64,000 bases of DNA from Metallyticus violacea. Its lineage: Eukaryota; Arthropoda; Insecta; Mantodea; Metallyticidae. The notes under the pieces were generated by a model. It had not been told where the DNA came from and did not search any database. It worked only from the letters and a program-made list of their open reading frames with translations. A program made the position numbers and the translations under genes. This document shows, in pieces, positions 42,468-54,479 of the stretch. Numbering within the stretch: position 1 is the first letter of the stretch; every line of letters begins with the position of its first letter. The stretch is from NCBI GenBank assembly GCA_030762175.1, contig CM060841.1, positions 10,668,501 to 10,732,500 on the forward strand, written 5' to 3'.

Positions 42468-44344
42468 GGCGAAATACTTTTAGTGTTTTTTAAGATTTAC
42501 CAATAGTAAAAAAAAGCATCAACTTGGAGCTTCTAGGATCGTTTGGTTAGAATTGTTCAAAGGAATTCGACTCAGCAGTAAATGCTCTATTATAACCGTA
42601 ATATGTTTAACCAGAAAATGATTCGCTGGCTTTATTTCAAAAGAACGGGTAGTTACAATACAATCACCCACCACAGTGACTTAACTTGAGCATCAACAGT
42701 AAATATTTTGGAATGTAATAACCATTATCGATGTCTCGATGGCATACTTTTGCCTGGAGGTGTTTAATTTATTTAAAAAGTAATATGAATAAGTGATCTC
42801 GGTTTGAATTCAATTATGACATCCCTTTATTCACGCAGAGCCATCTGAAGGAGAATGCTGGTACTAAACCCAAATTCGTACATGCGCACTCAGAATTTGA
42901 TCTCGCGAAATGTTAAAGCTGTTTCTGCTTAATACATCCTGATTTAGTTCGTTTGTCAAAAACTATACGACAGATTCATTAGATTAACACTAAAATATTA
43001 AGGATATTTCGGAAACTTTAATATTGGCATATATTTCAAAACAGGCTGCTTTTATCTAATTCTACCATTATTAATTTATTAGCTTTTTATTAATTATTTA
43101 TGCCGCAATATAGATAAATGATTGAGTCTGTTTTTATAATACATACATATCTAAATTGTTTCCTTGATGTTATCGTAACAAAATATTCAGTTAATGACGG
43201 CATTTTAGCAATCAAAACAATTTACTGATGTAATTGTTACTATAGCAATTAAATATAACTATTGTCAGAATGTATTAAAAATTTAACCAACAATAAAAAT
43301 TGTTTATAATTCACTTATGCACATAAAGATAATACGTTAGAGAAACGCAATCTGCTTTAAGTAAGTGTGGCTAGGATCGTTAGTCATTTTTTTTTTTTTT
43401 TTTGAACAGTTGAAAGTCATTTACAAATCCTAATAGTTTACACTTTGACATTTTAATGTGTGTCTACTGTTAAAAGTTGTACTAAAAATAATCATATTAT
43501 GATTTACAGTGTAACATATACACTAAGTACTGCTTATTTCTTAGACTGAATCATTTTATCCAAGTTACCGTAGTTTTAAAAAACCAACGAGCAAAAGGCA
43601 ATTACATATTCTTGCCGAGTTTTTGTTTACTTTATTACTACCGCTACTGTCTGCGCAGCACAGAATGGTAAATCCAAAAGCAGGAATGCTATTTCAATCA
43701 AGTATGATACTGCTGCCACGTTTTCCTAGGATGCGGCAGCTACTAAAACAGAGATTATAAACAATAAACGATTGCTCTATCAGTTACCCAAAAATAACAA
43801 CGCCGATATCACTGAAGGATGAGGTGAAGAGTGACAGAGCACTCTATAAGCTGGATATAAATGAAGAGGCATCTAGACGGACACACGTTACGTATACTAT
43901 ACGTTGCATACAAAACAACTGATAAATGGAAGAGGTTGCGACCAGACTATATAACGAAGGCTTACTTCACAAACACTACGTGTCCAGTTTCATTCAGAAG
44001 TCCACGCTTGGATGTGCCATGGAGTTCTGTGGATAATGCTTAGTCACATTTGTTATAGTTAGAGAAGTGGATTAAGATTTAGTTTCCTTATGTAATCTTA
44101 ATCCTGGTATTATTAATGTACACTTCATGAAAAACTAAATGTAGAACTACCAAATGTTCAGGATCACCAATATTACACCAGATTATCTAAAATAAGAACT
44201 GTAGTATATAGTAGTATACGAGATTACTAGGGAAATTTTGTTTTCTTTTAAGACTCTTTATCCAGTATAAGAACGCTCAATAGATCCTCAATCCAGTTGG
44301 TATAAAACAAATAAGGTGTGGGTTGTCAGTTTATCTACTAAACT
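42468..44344. other. No recognised feature; poly(T) near 43387-43404
   Basis: A long AT-rich stretch. The 60-codon plus-strand frame at 43861-44043 has no motif I know and may be chance. Confidence 0.4.
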
Positions 44345-45365
44345 ATTGTTTTTTTTTTTTAATCTAACATGTATTTCAGATTAATTTGAATGAAATTTAT
44401 TGATGTGCTAAGAAAAAATACAAAAATATAAATACAAACCACCAGGGGACCTCCACTTATCTGGCCCAGGCCATGTTTCGTGTGACCCCTCACAGTCACA
44501 AAACTATAAATACAATAATTGGTTTTGTGCTATCCTTAATCTAAGTTCTGCTTTAATGAAACAAATGCAATATTTCCACCTTGATTGCACAAGTCCCAGG
44601 TTCATTAGCAGCAGCCTACTGGAATTTCAGGCTTTGACCGAACCCAATGGCCTAAATAAAGGGTTTCAGTTACTCTACCTATGCCTACCGCCACGAGTGG
44701 CCGAGGTCGCTGAATCGCAGACTCGTGAGCGGGAGGTCTGGGGTTCAAATCCCGCCAGGACCGTCCTCCCTGACTGAGGTTTTTTAAAGTTTTTCCTCAG
44801 TCCTCATAAATGGTAAATGCCGTGGAGGTACCTTAAGCGTAGGCCTGGAACGTTTCCTTCCTTAAAAATAAATCCTTTCCCAATATATCATTTCATTTCA
44901 TGTATCATCAATGTCCACCGCCTGTGGTGCCTCAGTAGTAAAAACGGGCGTTAAACACTAATAAAAAATCTACCTATGCCATTATTTATTAGCTAGCTAG
45001 CCTCTAAAACTACTAATTCTTTTATTTCTCAAATGCATACTATAATACTACATTTATTCACCTTCTAAAAACAATTTACAATCTCAAGCTCAATAATTTA
45101 ATCAAATTTAATCTATTCCTCGCCATAATCACCTTTATTAATTTATAATTAATCAAGGTACAACCCCTAAGTTATTTACATCCTTTCTTAGTACCCACTT
45201 CCATTTATTTTTAACTTTACTCAGGAACTCGCCTAAACTCCTCCAGCGTCCCATCCCTTTGCACTCAAACACTATATGTTCCATGTCTTCTTTTCCCCCA
45301 CATATTGGACACTGATTCTGAGAATACCCTTTCCTTATTCCTTTTAATCTCCACATACCTGCTCT
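44345..45365 (-). mobile_element. LINE 3' end (zinc knuckle plus 3' UTR), split by SINE-B
   Basis: On the minus strand the frame at 45356-45153 reads NQCPICGGKEDMEHIVFECK. That is a C-x2-C...H-x4-C zinc knuckle of LINE ORF2, followed by GMGRWRSLGEFLSKVKNKWK and a stop after NNLGVVP. Layout and sequence are related to the minus-strand LINE at 26733. The downstream sequence would be 3' UTR, interrupted by the SINE-B, ending in CATCAATAAATTTCATTC near 44383-44400 and possibly a poly(A) (the T run at 44349-44360). The extent beyond the zinc knuckle is inferred. Confidence 0.65.
44686..44968 (+). repeat. SINE-B flanked by a 12-bp direct repeat
   Basis: A complete copy, TACCGCCACGAGTGGCCG to GGGCGTTAAACACTAATAAA. 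TCTACCTATGCC occurs at 44674-44685 and 44969-44980. Confidence 0.96.
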
Positions 45366-45639
45366 TAATCATGCAATGCCTTATCTTTGTCCTTCAATGC
45401 AATTTAATTTATACAGTGTATTAATAGGTAATACAAACACAGCATAATCACCCAGTTGAACTCGTGTGCAGGCGTATTCAATTAAACATTTTGTAAATGT
45501 TGTACATGGGGGCGAACAGATGTAACGATGGGGACAAAAGGTTATTTATAAATTGTATTACTTAAATGCACATTTCTGGAACTTATATGAACAAATGAAC
45601 ATAAAAGTTGGGTAAAATATATTTCATTGCATATATTTA

Positions 45640-46467
45640 TGGTGAGAAATCGAGAAAGAACGATTGGTCGCTGTTCGTGGGTGGAAGATAAAACATCTAA
45701 CTATCAAAGCGGTGAAGATAGATGAGATGCCACTGGGTTCAACTGCTAAAGCATTTTCTACTCCAAGAAATGCCTTGAAACGGCCTAAATTTCAAAGGAA
45801 CTTGAGGGGAAATAAGTGAAACATCTTTTAAAATTCCATAAAATTGGGTATGAACTGACTCAAAGACATCCGCAGCTTAATACATCCGCAGAATGACATA
45901 AAACATCCATTTAGCAATGAGGCTCAAACTCTGACAAAGACTTGATAAAAGGATAACTTTTAGCATTCATAAAACGCTGAGCATGAGAGTAGCAAAAGGA
46001 GTTTAATATGCTCGCGCAAAAGAAATGACCAGGGAAAACTTTGTCACTTTTATGAGAATGTTTCAAAGTTACTTGACTATAAAAACCAACTAGCATTTTC
46101 AGTTGCGACGAGACTGGTTTACAACTTATTTACAAACTCAAGAGAGTCATATCTAAAGGATGAAAGACATGTGTTTCTGCAACAGGCAATTATGCACCTC
46201 AATGGGCGCAGTTTACCAAGTTCCTGGAGCACTCTATTAGTGTAAAGTCACCTGGACCAGTCATTCTTATTCTTGATGGACATTGCTCTGACAATGACGG
46301 TAAAAACTGAATATATTGCCTTGAGTGTGTTTATTGCAGAACGTATCAACACTGTGTGTCACACTGCCTCAACCACTGAGGGCAAATGGAAATTTGATCA
46401 TGCATTGTTCTTCTGGATATTATACCACATACAGCAATATTATGTTAATTGTGGTTTTGCACTATTA
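45640..46467 (+). mobile_element. pogo/Tigger-like transposase pseudogene
   Basis: Frame-shifted pieces lie in the correct order for a DDE_1 (pogo/Jerky-type) transposase. MPLGSTAKAFSTPRNALKR belongs to the psq-type HTH. VKHLLKFHKIGYELTQRH and IKHPFSNEA follow, then YARAKEMTRENFVTFMRMF from the CENP-B-like HTH. VSATGNYAPQWAQF and SPGPVILILDGHCSDN carry the LLLDGHxSH catalytic Asp, followed by a diverged PPHTTH region and HIQQYY. The first catalytic Asp region is poorly preserved. The sequence runs up to 46467, where a TA-targeting IS630-like element interrupts it. Confidence 0.75.
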
Positions 46468-47140
46468 CACGGGTGAACGATCCTTCACGCAACCGGTTTC
46501 GCGGCGTGCGGTCGACCCGCGAGACTGGCTGCTGTGTCGGCGGTGCGGGTGAAAGGAAGTACGCAGTAAATATAGCACGGTTTGTCGCATAAGTTATTTC
46601 TACCATACATAACATAAACACTCAAAAAGAAAAGTAAATTACTCGCGTATTTTAAACAAAGAGATGCTGGAACCACTTCCCTTTGTTGTTCAAGCATTTC
46701 TGACACCTGCTAAGCAAATTGCCCATTACACTCTGCAATTCTCTCTGAGAAATGGCAGCAATTTCTTTACGAGTGTTAGTTTTAAGTTCATCTAAAGTGC
46801 GTGGATCTGTTTTGTACACCCTCTCTTTTAATGTCCCCCAGAGATAAAAATAAATCGCAGAGGGTTTAATAGGGGAAATCAGGAAACTTCTCTAAAATAA
46901 TCTGCTTACAGCGTGCGCTGATTCTGTACGCGCGTAGGAATCATGCATGAATACTCTTTGGGGAATAGAATGCTTATGTTGCTCCGTTTCACTTGATACA
47001 CTTTTCTTCAATACACTGTATAGCATCGCCTAACAAATATGTGCTACTTGCGCAAGATTTCAACTCACGCTGAAGGGAGAAATATAGTGACATAGCGCTG
47101 CCGGCCGGTCCCGCGGTTGCGTCAAGTATTGCTCACCCAT
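46468..47140 (-). mobile_element. Deleted IS630-like element inserted at TA in the pogo-like pseudogene
   Basis: Left end GGGTGAACGATCCTTCACGCAACCG and the complement of the right end GGGTGAGCAATACTTGACGCAACCG are imperfect TIRs, with TA at 46466-46467 and 47141-47142. On the minus strand, IKPSAIYFYLWGTLKERVYK reproduces the LDFFLWGxLKxxVY segment with the third Asp changed to Tyr. TLDELKTNTRKEIAAI and LLSRCQKCLNNKGKWF complete the C-terminus. Everything N-terminal to this is deleted. The ends are unusually GC-rich. Confidence 0.8.
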
Positions 47141-47142
47141 TA

Positions 47143-48575
47143 GTGTACTTTTCGAGCAAAGAGTAGTTGTATTTAAAATACTTATTTCTTTGTTTAACCG
47201 TGATTTTGAAATAAAGCGCCAGAGTGTCTGTTTGCCCCATCCTTACCCTATTAGTTTTGATTGTGGTTTCACTTAATTGCTATGGAGAATTACTTTCCAC
47301 CTCTATAATGAATGTATTTAAAACTATACTTGTTACCGATGGGAGACCAGTTGAGAAACAGCTACTATTATCTGGCCATTTCTTCATCATAAAAATAAAT
47401 ACTGCATATTAATAAAAATAAACTAATAGCTTCAGAACAGACGTAAAAAGCCTAGGAGTTGAACTCAGAAATTCTGTTTTTTTTTCTTCAGAAATGTGAA
47501 TGATGCAAATTATGCGTAACCCTGCACCTGACCACTTTTCTGCTATATAATGCCGCAGCATACCTACAGAAAAAGAATTATGTGCAGAACTCGTGACATG
47601 ATATATACGTGGGACTACGTTGTTGCAATTTCATTAACCCCTGACCTTCTCTAGCTTCTGCCAGCAGCTTTAACAACGTACGCTTGATCTCTTATTTTGT
47701 GCCACTTTAAGTGTTTCCGATTGCAAATTCTTTTATTTCTCTTAGCCTACTTCCAGTCATTTTTTTACTTCTGGTTACTCGTTATTTTAATGAGATGCCT
47801 ATATCCTAGACTGTTTATAAGGTATAGCTTTGTGATATATGTTTTAAATCATTTGGTTATAAAGAAAGAAGTTACATACCTTTTTATATTTCATTGCTTT
47901 ATGATAAGTATGCATGTGAAGGAAATGTACAAGAATGCACAGATATAGCTACCTATGAGGTGCCACATTTTATTGAAAACTTTTTTATTATCTCTTTTCA
48001 TTAATTTTTAATTACTTTTTTAATTCGAACAAAAAATTTAGTTTCATAAGATTGTATTTCCCATAGCATAAAATTTACAAAAATAAATATAGAAAAAACT
48101 CATTGCAGCAAAGTTGTGCCAAATTTTATTACAATATCGCTGGTAATTTCTGAGGAAAAAAAAAGATACACACAGTTAGAAAGCGAGAAAAGAATATATT
48201 ATTATATGGGTATAGCTGTATTCTGCATCTTTTTCGTGACTGCAATTTTTGTCATGTGGCAATGAAAATTTTCACTGTTATTTTAATATATATGTTCTAT
48301 TTCTATAATGTTTTTAAAATGATCTTGTTAAAAATGAAGGAAGTTATACAGCTTTTTATTTTACAGTGCCTTTTATATTTTACTCAGTATTTATATGAAG
48401 AAAATGCATAAGAATTTACAGATACATACTTTTTGAGAGGTGCCATGTTATGTTCCAAACATTTTTTTCTTTTCTTTTTTTCATTCGTTTTTGCCTAATG
48501 TTTTAATACAAGCAAAATAGTAAAAGAAAACTCTAGAACCAAAGATGTACGAGTAAATAGTGTTAGTAGAGAATG
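47143..48575. repeat. AT-rich DNA with a diverged direct duplication
   Basis: 47830-48030 and 48300-48520 share order and wording, for example AAGGAAATGTACAAGAATG versus AAGAAAATGCATAAGAATT, and GAGGTGCCACATTTTATT versus GAGGTGCCATGTTATGTT. They represent an old duplication about 470 bp apart. Nothing else is recognised. Confidence 0.55.
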
Positions 48576-48870
48576 ATTTTATTTGGTTTATTTACGGACG
48601 CTCTTTAACATCTCAGGTTATCAGCGTCCCATTTAATTCAGGGCGTGAAAAGGCCGACAAATTTTGCTCAGAGGCCTCTTATTTTGAGGCTTGAGGTTCT
48701 TTTTCGTGCCGTAAATGTACGACACGAGACCCACGGCTTTATTTCTCTTTAGAAGGAAGTAATACTTAGAAATTTTACGCCCGAAAAAATCCATCGGTCC
48801 TAGCCGAGATCGAACCCGCGATCTTGGGTTTAGAAGGCAGGTACAGTTACCACTACACCACCAGGACTGA
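48576..48870 (-). repeat. SINE-A, full length
   Basis: A complete minus-strand copy ending CCACTACACCACCAGGAC at the head. AGAGAATG occurs just outside both ends (48568-48575 and 48879-48886), a possible short target duplication. Confidence 0.93.
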
Positions 48871-49179
48871 CTATTAAAAGAGAATGTGGGCGGGGCATAT
48901 AATAAAGACATGGTTTTTAAATTTTAGGGGCAAGTTGGGAAATGATTCTTCAGTATGAACTATAAAATGAAAAAAATGTATATAATTTTTGTTTATATGG
49001 CGCCTTAATTCCGTCTTCTTCTTATTGCTACGCGTTCTTCTCTTTCGCAAGAAATACATCCTCAATAAATAAATGAAACAACATACGTGGCTATATACTT
49101 TCTTTTCAAACACCTCCTAGAAGCATTCATTATACATGATATTGTTCCACTCTGATAAAGAATTCAACATTTTTATATA
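48871..49179. other. No recognised feature
   Basis: AT-rich. Confidence 0.35.
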
Positions 49180-49640
49180 TCTCTCTTAAAGCCTGAACCA
49201 TTTTAACGAGAGAATGTTGGCCCGCAATATCTCTTACCGCTATAGTGTCAAAAGTCGTTTTGAAATCATCAAATGTACTGTAAAGCTTCTCCCTTTTTAT
49301 TTCAGGCTACTCCTTATTAAGGTGTCGAGTACGAAGATGATATTAACATTGTAGGGCCTTACTCTAAAACCGGCCTGGTATTTCGAGATTGTAATAAAAG
49401 GTTAGTTCAAAAGCATATGGGGTCATACCAAATTTTGCAATACATTTTACACGAACATAAAGCAGTGAACTATCCCTGAAATTCATTGGAATCGCTGTTA
49501 CCTCTTTTGCATTTCTACAGCGACAGAATCATGGCAACAGTCCATTCTTCCGGATGGGGCATTTTATTTTATGGCAGTTTCTTTATTATGTCTATTGTAG
49601 CATATCTCTATGGAGACCTCTTTTAGCTACCTGATGCAAT
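49180..49640 (-). mobile_element. LINE reverse-transcriptase fragment (motif A region)
   Basis: EKLYSTFDDFKTTFDTI fits the RT motif A of non-LTR elements (KLYxAFIDFxKAFDxV). Before it, in other frames, NEFQG-FTALCSCKMYCKIW corresponds to NNYRGISLLxxxYKxxxKIL, and RSSLK-KGRSF corresponds to the segment between. The FADD catalytic box is not present. The piece has a stop roughly every 30 codons, so it is old. Confidence 0.6.
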
Positions 49641-50104
49641 TCTCGGTCTTGCTGTCTGCCTTATCTCCCCCCCCCCCAAATGTTCTAGCTGTGATGCTGT
49701 AGGTAGACTATGTTTTGAGTGTTTTCTTTACTTTGTTTGTATCACTAATTCCCCACAACTCGGCACTGTCTTCCCCTTCAGCTGCAAGTGCCAACCCGTC
49801 CACTGTATTTACCAGCCACTCCTTTGCATGCTGCCATGGTCTCTTTGTATTGTGAAAGATAACAAATATATTCTACGTTGTATTTATTGTGAAAATGTAA
49901 AATTTAATCCAGATGTCTTAGATCTGATTCTAGATAATAATCATGTTTTTAACATCTACAGTTCCCTAGTAACAGAATGTTAAACCGGAGCTTTTTTTTG
50001 AAGAGAGAGCCTTCCCGATATTTTTCATTGGCAGAGCGACATACAGACTATTTTCATAGTGAGTATTGCCAGGAAACAATTATTCAATTCTCGTCAGCGC
50101 TTTA
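49641..50104. other. No recognised feature; C run near 49669
   Basis: A minus-strand frame with VDGLALAAEGEDSAELWG near 49790 is open but unassigned; it may belong to the adjacent LINE. Confidence 0.3.
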
Positions 50105-50888
50105 TATACGAGTTGATTGATAAGTGTGGTAAATTGCAACGAAATGATAGGAAATTTTAATAAACGACATCTGCGGCCCAGATAAAAACAGCTCAAGAAA
50201 GCTCATGGGGACTGCGCCAGCACGCAATACCTTTACTAGATAAATGAATCTGGCCATATCATTGAGATTTCTTCTGAAGAAATGGCGACAAAAGTCATGG
50301 TGTGGTGATAGAAGAGTGCTGAGATAATAGGCACGTCATATGAACGGGCATGTAATATCCTGCATGAAGTTCTACACAGTGCGGGTGGATGCCGCGTTTG
50401 TTGACCCCAGACCAAAAACGCTCGAAAAGGACATTTCAAAATCTTGTGTGGAAAAGTTGCAGCAAATCCGATTGGCGTCGTTTTGTGACTGTAGACGAAA
50501 CTTGGATCCACCATTACACCCCGGAGACAAAACGCCAGTCAAAGCAGTGAGTTTGGCGAAAAAAGCGAAAACCGTTTTGTCTGCTGGAAAAAAGTGTAAA
50601 ACGCTGACTGGCTGTTATTACGCAACGTTATTCGACTGTTTGGTAGCGAGTTGAAGTGGGAACTACCAACATTGACACGTCAGCCGTTGCAATTCGTCCA
50701 ATGAAGAGGTAACCTATGAGTATTATGCACAGTTCCAAAGACATTTTTCTTTTCTGAAGGAATAAAAGGAATTAGAATCTCGTTGGACCAAACGTATTGA
50801 GCTCAAAGGAGATTATGTTGAGAAATAAATGTTTGCTTTTGCATGAAAACTATGTTTTTTTACCACATTTATCAATTCCGGCTTATAT
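50105..50888 (+). mobile_element. Internally deleted mariner with TIRs
   Basis: The left end ACGAGTTGATTGATAAGTG and the complement of the right end AAGCCGGAATTGATAAATG, each followed by TGGTAAA, form TIRs. Coding pieces: LVTVDETWIHHYTPETKRQS carries Asp 1, AKTVLSAGK and TGCYYATLFDCL follow, then a jump to NEEVTYEYYAQF and ELESRWTKRIELKGDYVEK with the stop. The segment with Asp 2 and Asp 3 (HDNAPxH to SPDLAPSDY) is missing. About 0.5 kb is deleted relative to a 1.3-kb mariner. Confidence 0.85.
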
Positions 50889-50937
50889 AAAATAAAACAT
50901 CTGTTAGTGGACTACGCTTAAGAGGTTAGATTTCACA

Positions 50938-51973
50938 TTAAGGCCTCATTCGCAATTAAAATTAAACGTAACGTAAACTTAAACGTAAAAGCGATGCTTA
51001 TGTATTGTAATGGGACCATTCTCAATGATCGTGTGAACATAAAAACAAACGTACAATTAGATAAGCTTGCAAGGTCCACTGTTTTGCGTTTACGTCTAAC
51101 TTAAACTCAAGAAATCAGCTAATCAGACCACAGCGGCTCTCTTTGTAGATCTATTCATACACGGAGTACAGAAACCAGATGCAACTCTTGCCGCTTGCTG
51201 CTGCAAGTCCCGAGTGACGGTGGAGAGAGCCGAGGATAGTGAGGTATAGCTAGATAATAAGACTAAGCGAATAGTTCCGTACAGAATGCGCTATAAATTG
51301 ATGTTTATGGTTTTGTTTTTCCTGCTGCAATCACAGGAGATTTGCCACCATTACAGTGATTTAACCGCCCCTATCAATTTATGTTTACACTTATATATAA
51401 ATTAATTGCGAATTCGAATAAGAGTATATTTGCCACCGTTACAATATTTTACCCGCCTAACAATCCCGTATTAATTTATATTTAAAAGTTACGAAGGTCA
51501 ATGCCTAGATTACATTGTGTTTAACAAATAAATAACACATGCTACATTTACACTGCTGCCACGCACAGTAGTTCAGCTCTCTCCGCTGTCGTTCGGGACT
51601 TGCAGCAGCTAGAAGCAGGAGTTGCACTTGCTTTCCGTGTTCCGTGTAAGGGCAAGTTATGATAGAGAGAGCTGATCAGTGACTCTGTAGACAGAATGAC
51701 GTCAATGGACAAAAGATTAGTTGCATTATAAGAAAGTTATCTTTGCTGATATTACACCAAGCAAATTAGTTACTGCACTTTGCATGTACCGCCGAGTGCT
51801 CAGAAGCAGAAATTTTCAATCAGCTGCTAGTTGATCTTCGCTTGTTCTTATTTTTTGATGGCTAATACGTACGTTTGCGTCTTTCATTGTGAATGCCTAC
51901 ATACTACAAAGTTAATGTGTTACGTCTTATTTTATTGTGTTTAGGTTTAATTTTCATTGTGAATAGGCCCTAA
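50938..51973. mobile_element. Non-autonomous DNA transposon (MITE-like), ~1.04 kb
   Basis: The left end TTAAGGCCTCATTCGCAATT and the complement of the right end TTAGGGCCTATTCACAATGA, both continuing AAAATTAAAC, form terminal repeats. A second inverted pair lies inside, at 51163-51240 versus 51563-51645, sharing GCTGCTGCAAGTCCCGA and GGAGAGAGC at about 80% identity. The centre contains a tandem-like duplication (TTTGCCACCATTACAG, TTTGCCACCGTTACAA). No coding capacity. The superfamily is uncertain; TTA/TAA ends would suit PIF/Harbinger. Confidence 0.75.
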
Positions 51974-52996
51974 CACTCAAAATATTTCAAAATTACAGCT
52001 GCCATGCCTACGGACCTTACTCGCTCGAGCCCGTACCGTACTTAGCACAACACATGCAAATGTTTTTTTTTTTTTTCTGTTTGATTGATGCATTTTATTT
52101 TATTTATCTGTTTTATCTAGTTAGACAACATTTGGTATGGAAAATATTGAGTATTTAAGATTTTAATGTTACTGTGTTGCCGAAACTGAATATTTGTAAT
52201 AAACAATAAACGATTTTTGTCGGCGAGCAGAAAAGTTTCGGTGGTTTCCCACAACAAATCAATATCAGTTTATTTCTTGACCATAAGTCAGGAAATCAGC
52301 AAAATTTATAAATTATCTTGCAATAAATTTAATTGAAATATATAATCGTTTTGATGAAGTGTTCATTGTTAATGAAGTACTAGGAAAATTAAAGTTTGTA
52401 AACTTCATAGTGTAAATCTCTTGTGTAGAGATGTTTATATAACTTTTAATAGCTGAATTTAAATATGTAAAATTCCAGAAGGTAATGAACTTTATTTTCA
52501 GTTTTTCTGGTACATCATCTTCAGTAGGGAGGATATTCTCTCTCTCTTGTGAAAAGCACGTTGACTCATTTGAAACAACACTTTTTTTAGATAAGTCTGC
52601 CTTCCTGTAAATATGACTGTCATTAAGAGTTGATTCCCAGTACCTCGCAATAAGCAATGGGTTGTATTAAACACGATGAAGTGTTTTTATATATGACTTA
52701 TAAATAAATATTTAGATATATTTCTTCCTCAAACTCATGTGTTCAATAGGGGTAATTTAATTTCCTAATGTTTCTCATCCCACAGGGAAAAAGTTCGTAG
52801 TTTTGCTTCCACCATTATGGCAACCCTATCAAAAACGTTTTGATGATTTTCTTCAAAGTTTACATTATGTACACCATATTATTTATAGATTACTTTTTTA
52901 AATATTCCAACAATCCATACAAGCACTACACAAACCTCAATCTATCAGTTCTATCAAACCTCAATCTATCCTAAAATAATTTATCAATCTACTGAT
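51974..52996. other. Unassigned; minus-strand ORF 52313-52657
   Basis: A 114-codon frame of ordinary composition without recognised motifs. A T run lies near 52062-52076. Confidence 0.3.
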
Positions 52997-52998
52997 AA

Positions 52999-53062
<64 letters not shown>
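52997..53062. repeat. (TAA)n microsatellite
   Basis: About 21 uninterrupted units. Confidence 0.95.
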
Positions 53063-53065
<3 letters not shown>

Positions 53066-54479
53066 CAAGTTGAGAGCGTGTCATAAATATTTCATCTTTA
53101 TATAACCCATGACAGTATTTGAAATGCTGATTGTGCCCTTTAGGGATTATATCCACTCGCTTACTATCTATGACACTTGCGAATGAATATTATCTTCGCC
53201 CATTGCACTTTTATTTACACAGCAACCTGTTTCATAAAAGTGCTTAAGTTAATCCTTCACTTGTTTTTCATGGCGTTTATTTATGCATTTTTTTTTTTTT
53301 TCTTTTCTGGCGTAGCTACTATATTCAGAATAAAACAAGTTACGCCCAATAAGGAATGCAAAACAAATGAATTTCAAATAATCAACACGCCTACATCACA
53401 ATCTAACAAACAATACACAGTCGCGAATTTCCGTATGTATCCAAAATGAAAGATAGCACGACACTAGAGATCCAATCTTTCAGCAAGCTAACATTTGTTT
53501 TCATTAGCATAGTGTACGAGCTTGTCGAAATATAAGTAAATCTACATCTGCGAATGGCATACAATGTAGGTGTATTATGAAAGACTGTAAATGTTATATT
53601 TTGCAACTGTTTAGGTTCGTTATAGTTTTTAAACTTCACTGTAATAAAAGTTATTTCCACTCTAAAGTTCTAGACAGGAAAAGGTAAACAGTAAACAATT
53701 TAATTCTCATTTTAAATTATTTCTGTGCATTTTTACATTTTTTTCATTTTTTTTTTCATTTTTTTCATTTTATTTATTTATTTATTTATTTATTTTTTTT
53801 TTTACATTTTCAAAACATAAAAAACTATCAGATGCAGCTTATTAGCAAAAGCGCTTAAATTTTCACTGTATGCAAACGCTATAAATATCTTTAGTTATAA
53901 ACCTTGTCCGCTTGCGCGGTGTTTTATGTCTCGGCTCTTACAGTCACTTTTTGAAATTGTTTATTGCCGGTATCATGGCAGTATACATTAACTGGTGAAG
54001 ATGATTACACATAAAACGTTGTATAAATGTTATTTTAAGTCAGCTCATCCTGTGTCTAAGAAAGTTATTTAGAAGTTTCATGAACAGCACTTCACGATAC
54101 TGTGAAATAAATTTGGCTAGGTACTAATGTCAACTGTTAGGTATGTTCCTAGATACTGAAATGAATTATCATAATAATGTAGCAAACATATGTAAAAGGC
54201 TATCAAAGGTAGTAACTTTATTAAGGAACATTTATAATAAAATTCCTTCACCTTGTGTGCATTGCTTGAAAGTGTTTAAAAGTATGGATTACGATTGTAC
54301 GGTTTTGAATTAAATTGAGTCACTTATGTCCCAGAGCTAGGACCTCCGCAAGCTGGAAGGGCTCATTGATTTCTCATATGGTGATCTAGTCCATATGAGC
54401 TATTGTTAAGTGTATAATGTTTCTTGTTTTATAAGTTTAAAGGTTCAAGTGCTGAGTCCATTAAGTTTCGTATCACTTT
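53063..54479. other. No recognised feature; (TTTA)n and T runs near 53736-53805
   Basis: AT-rich, simple-sequence-rich. No coding signal I trust. Confidence 0.4.
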
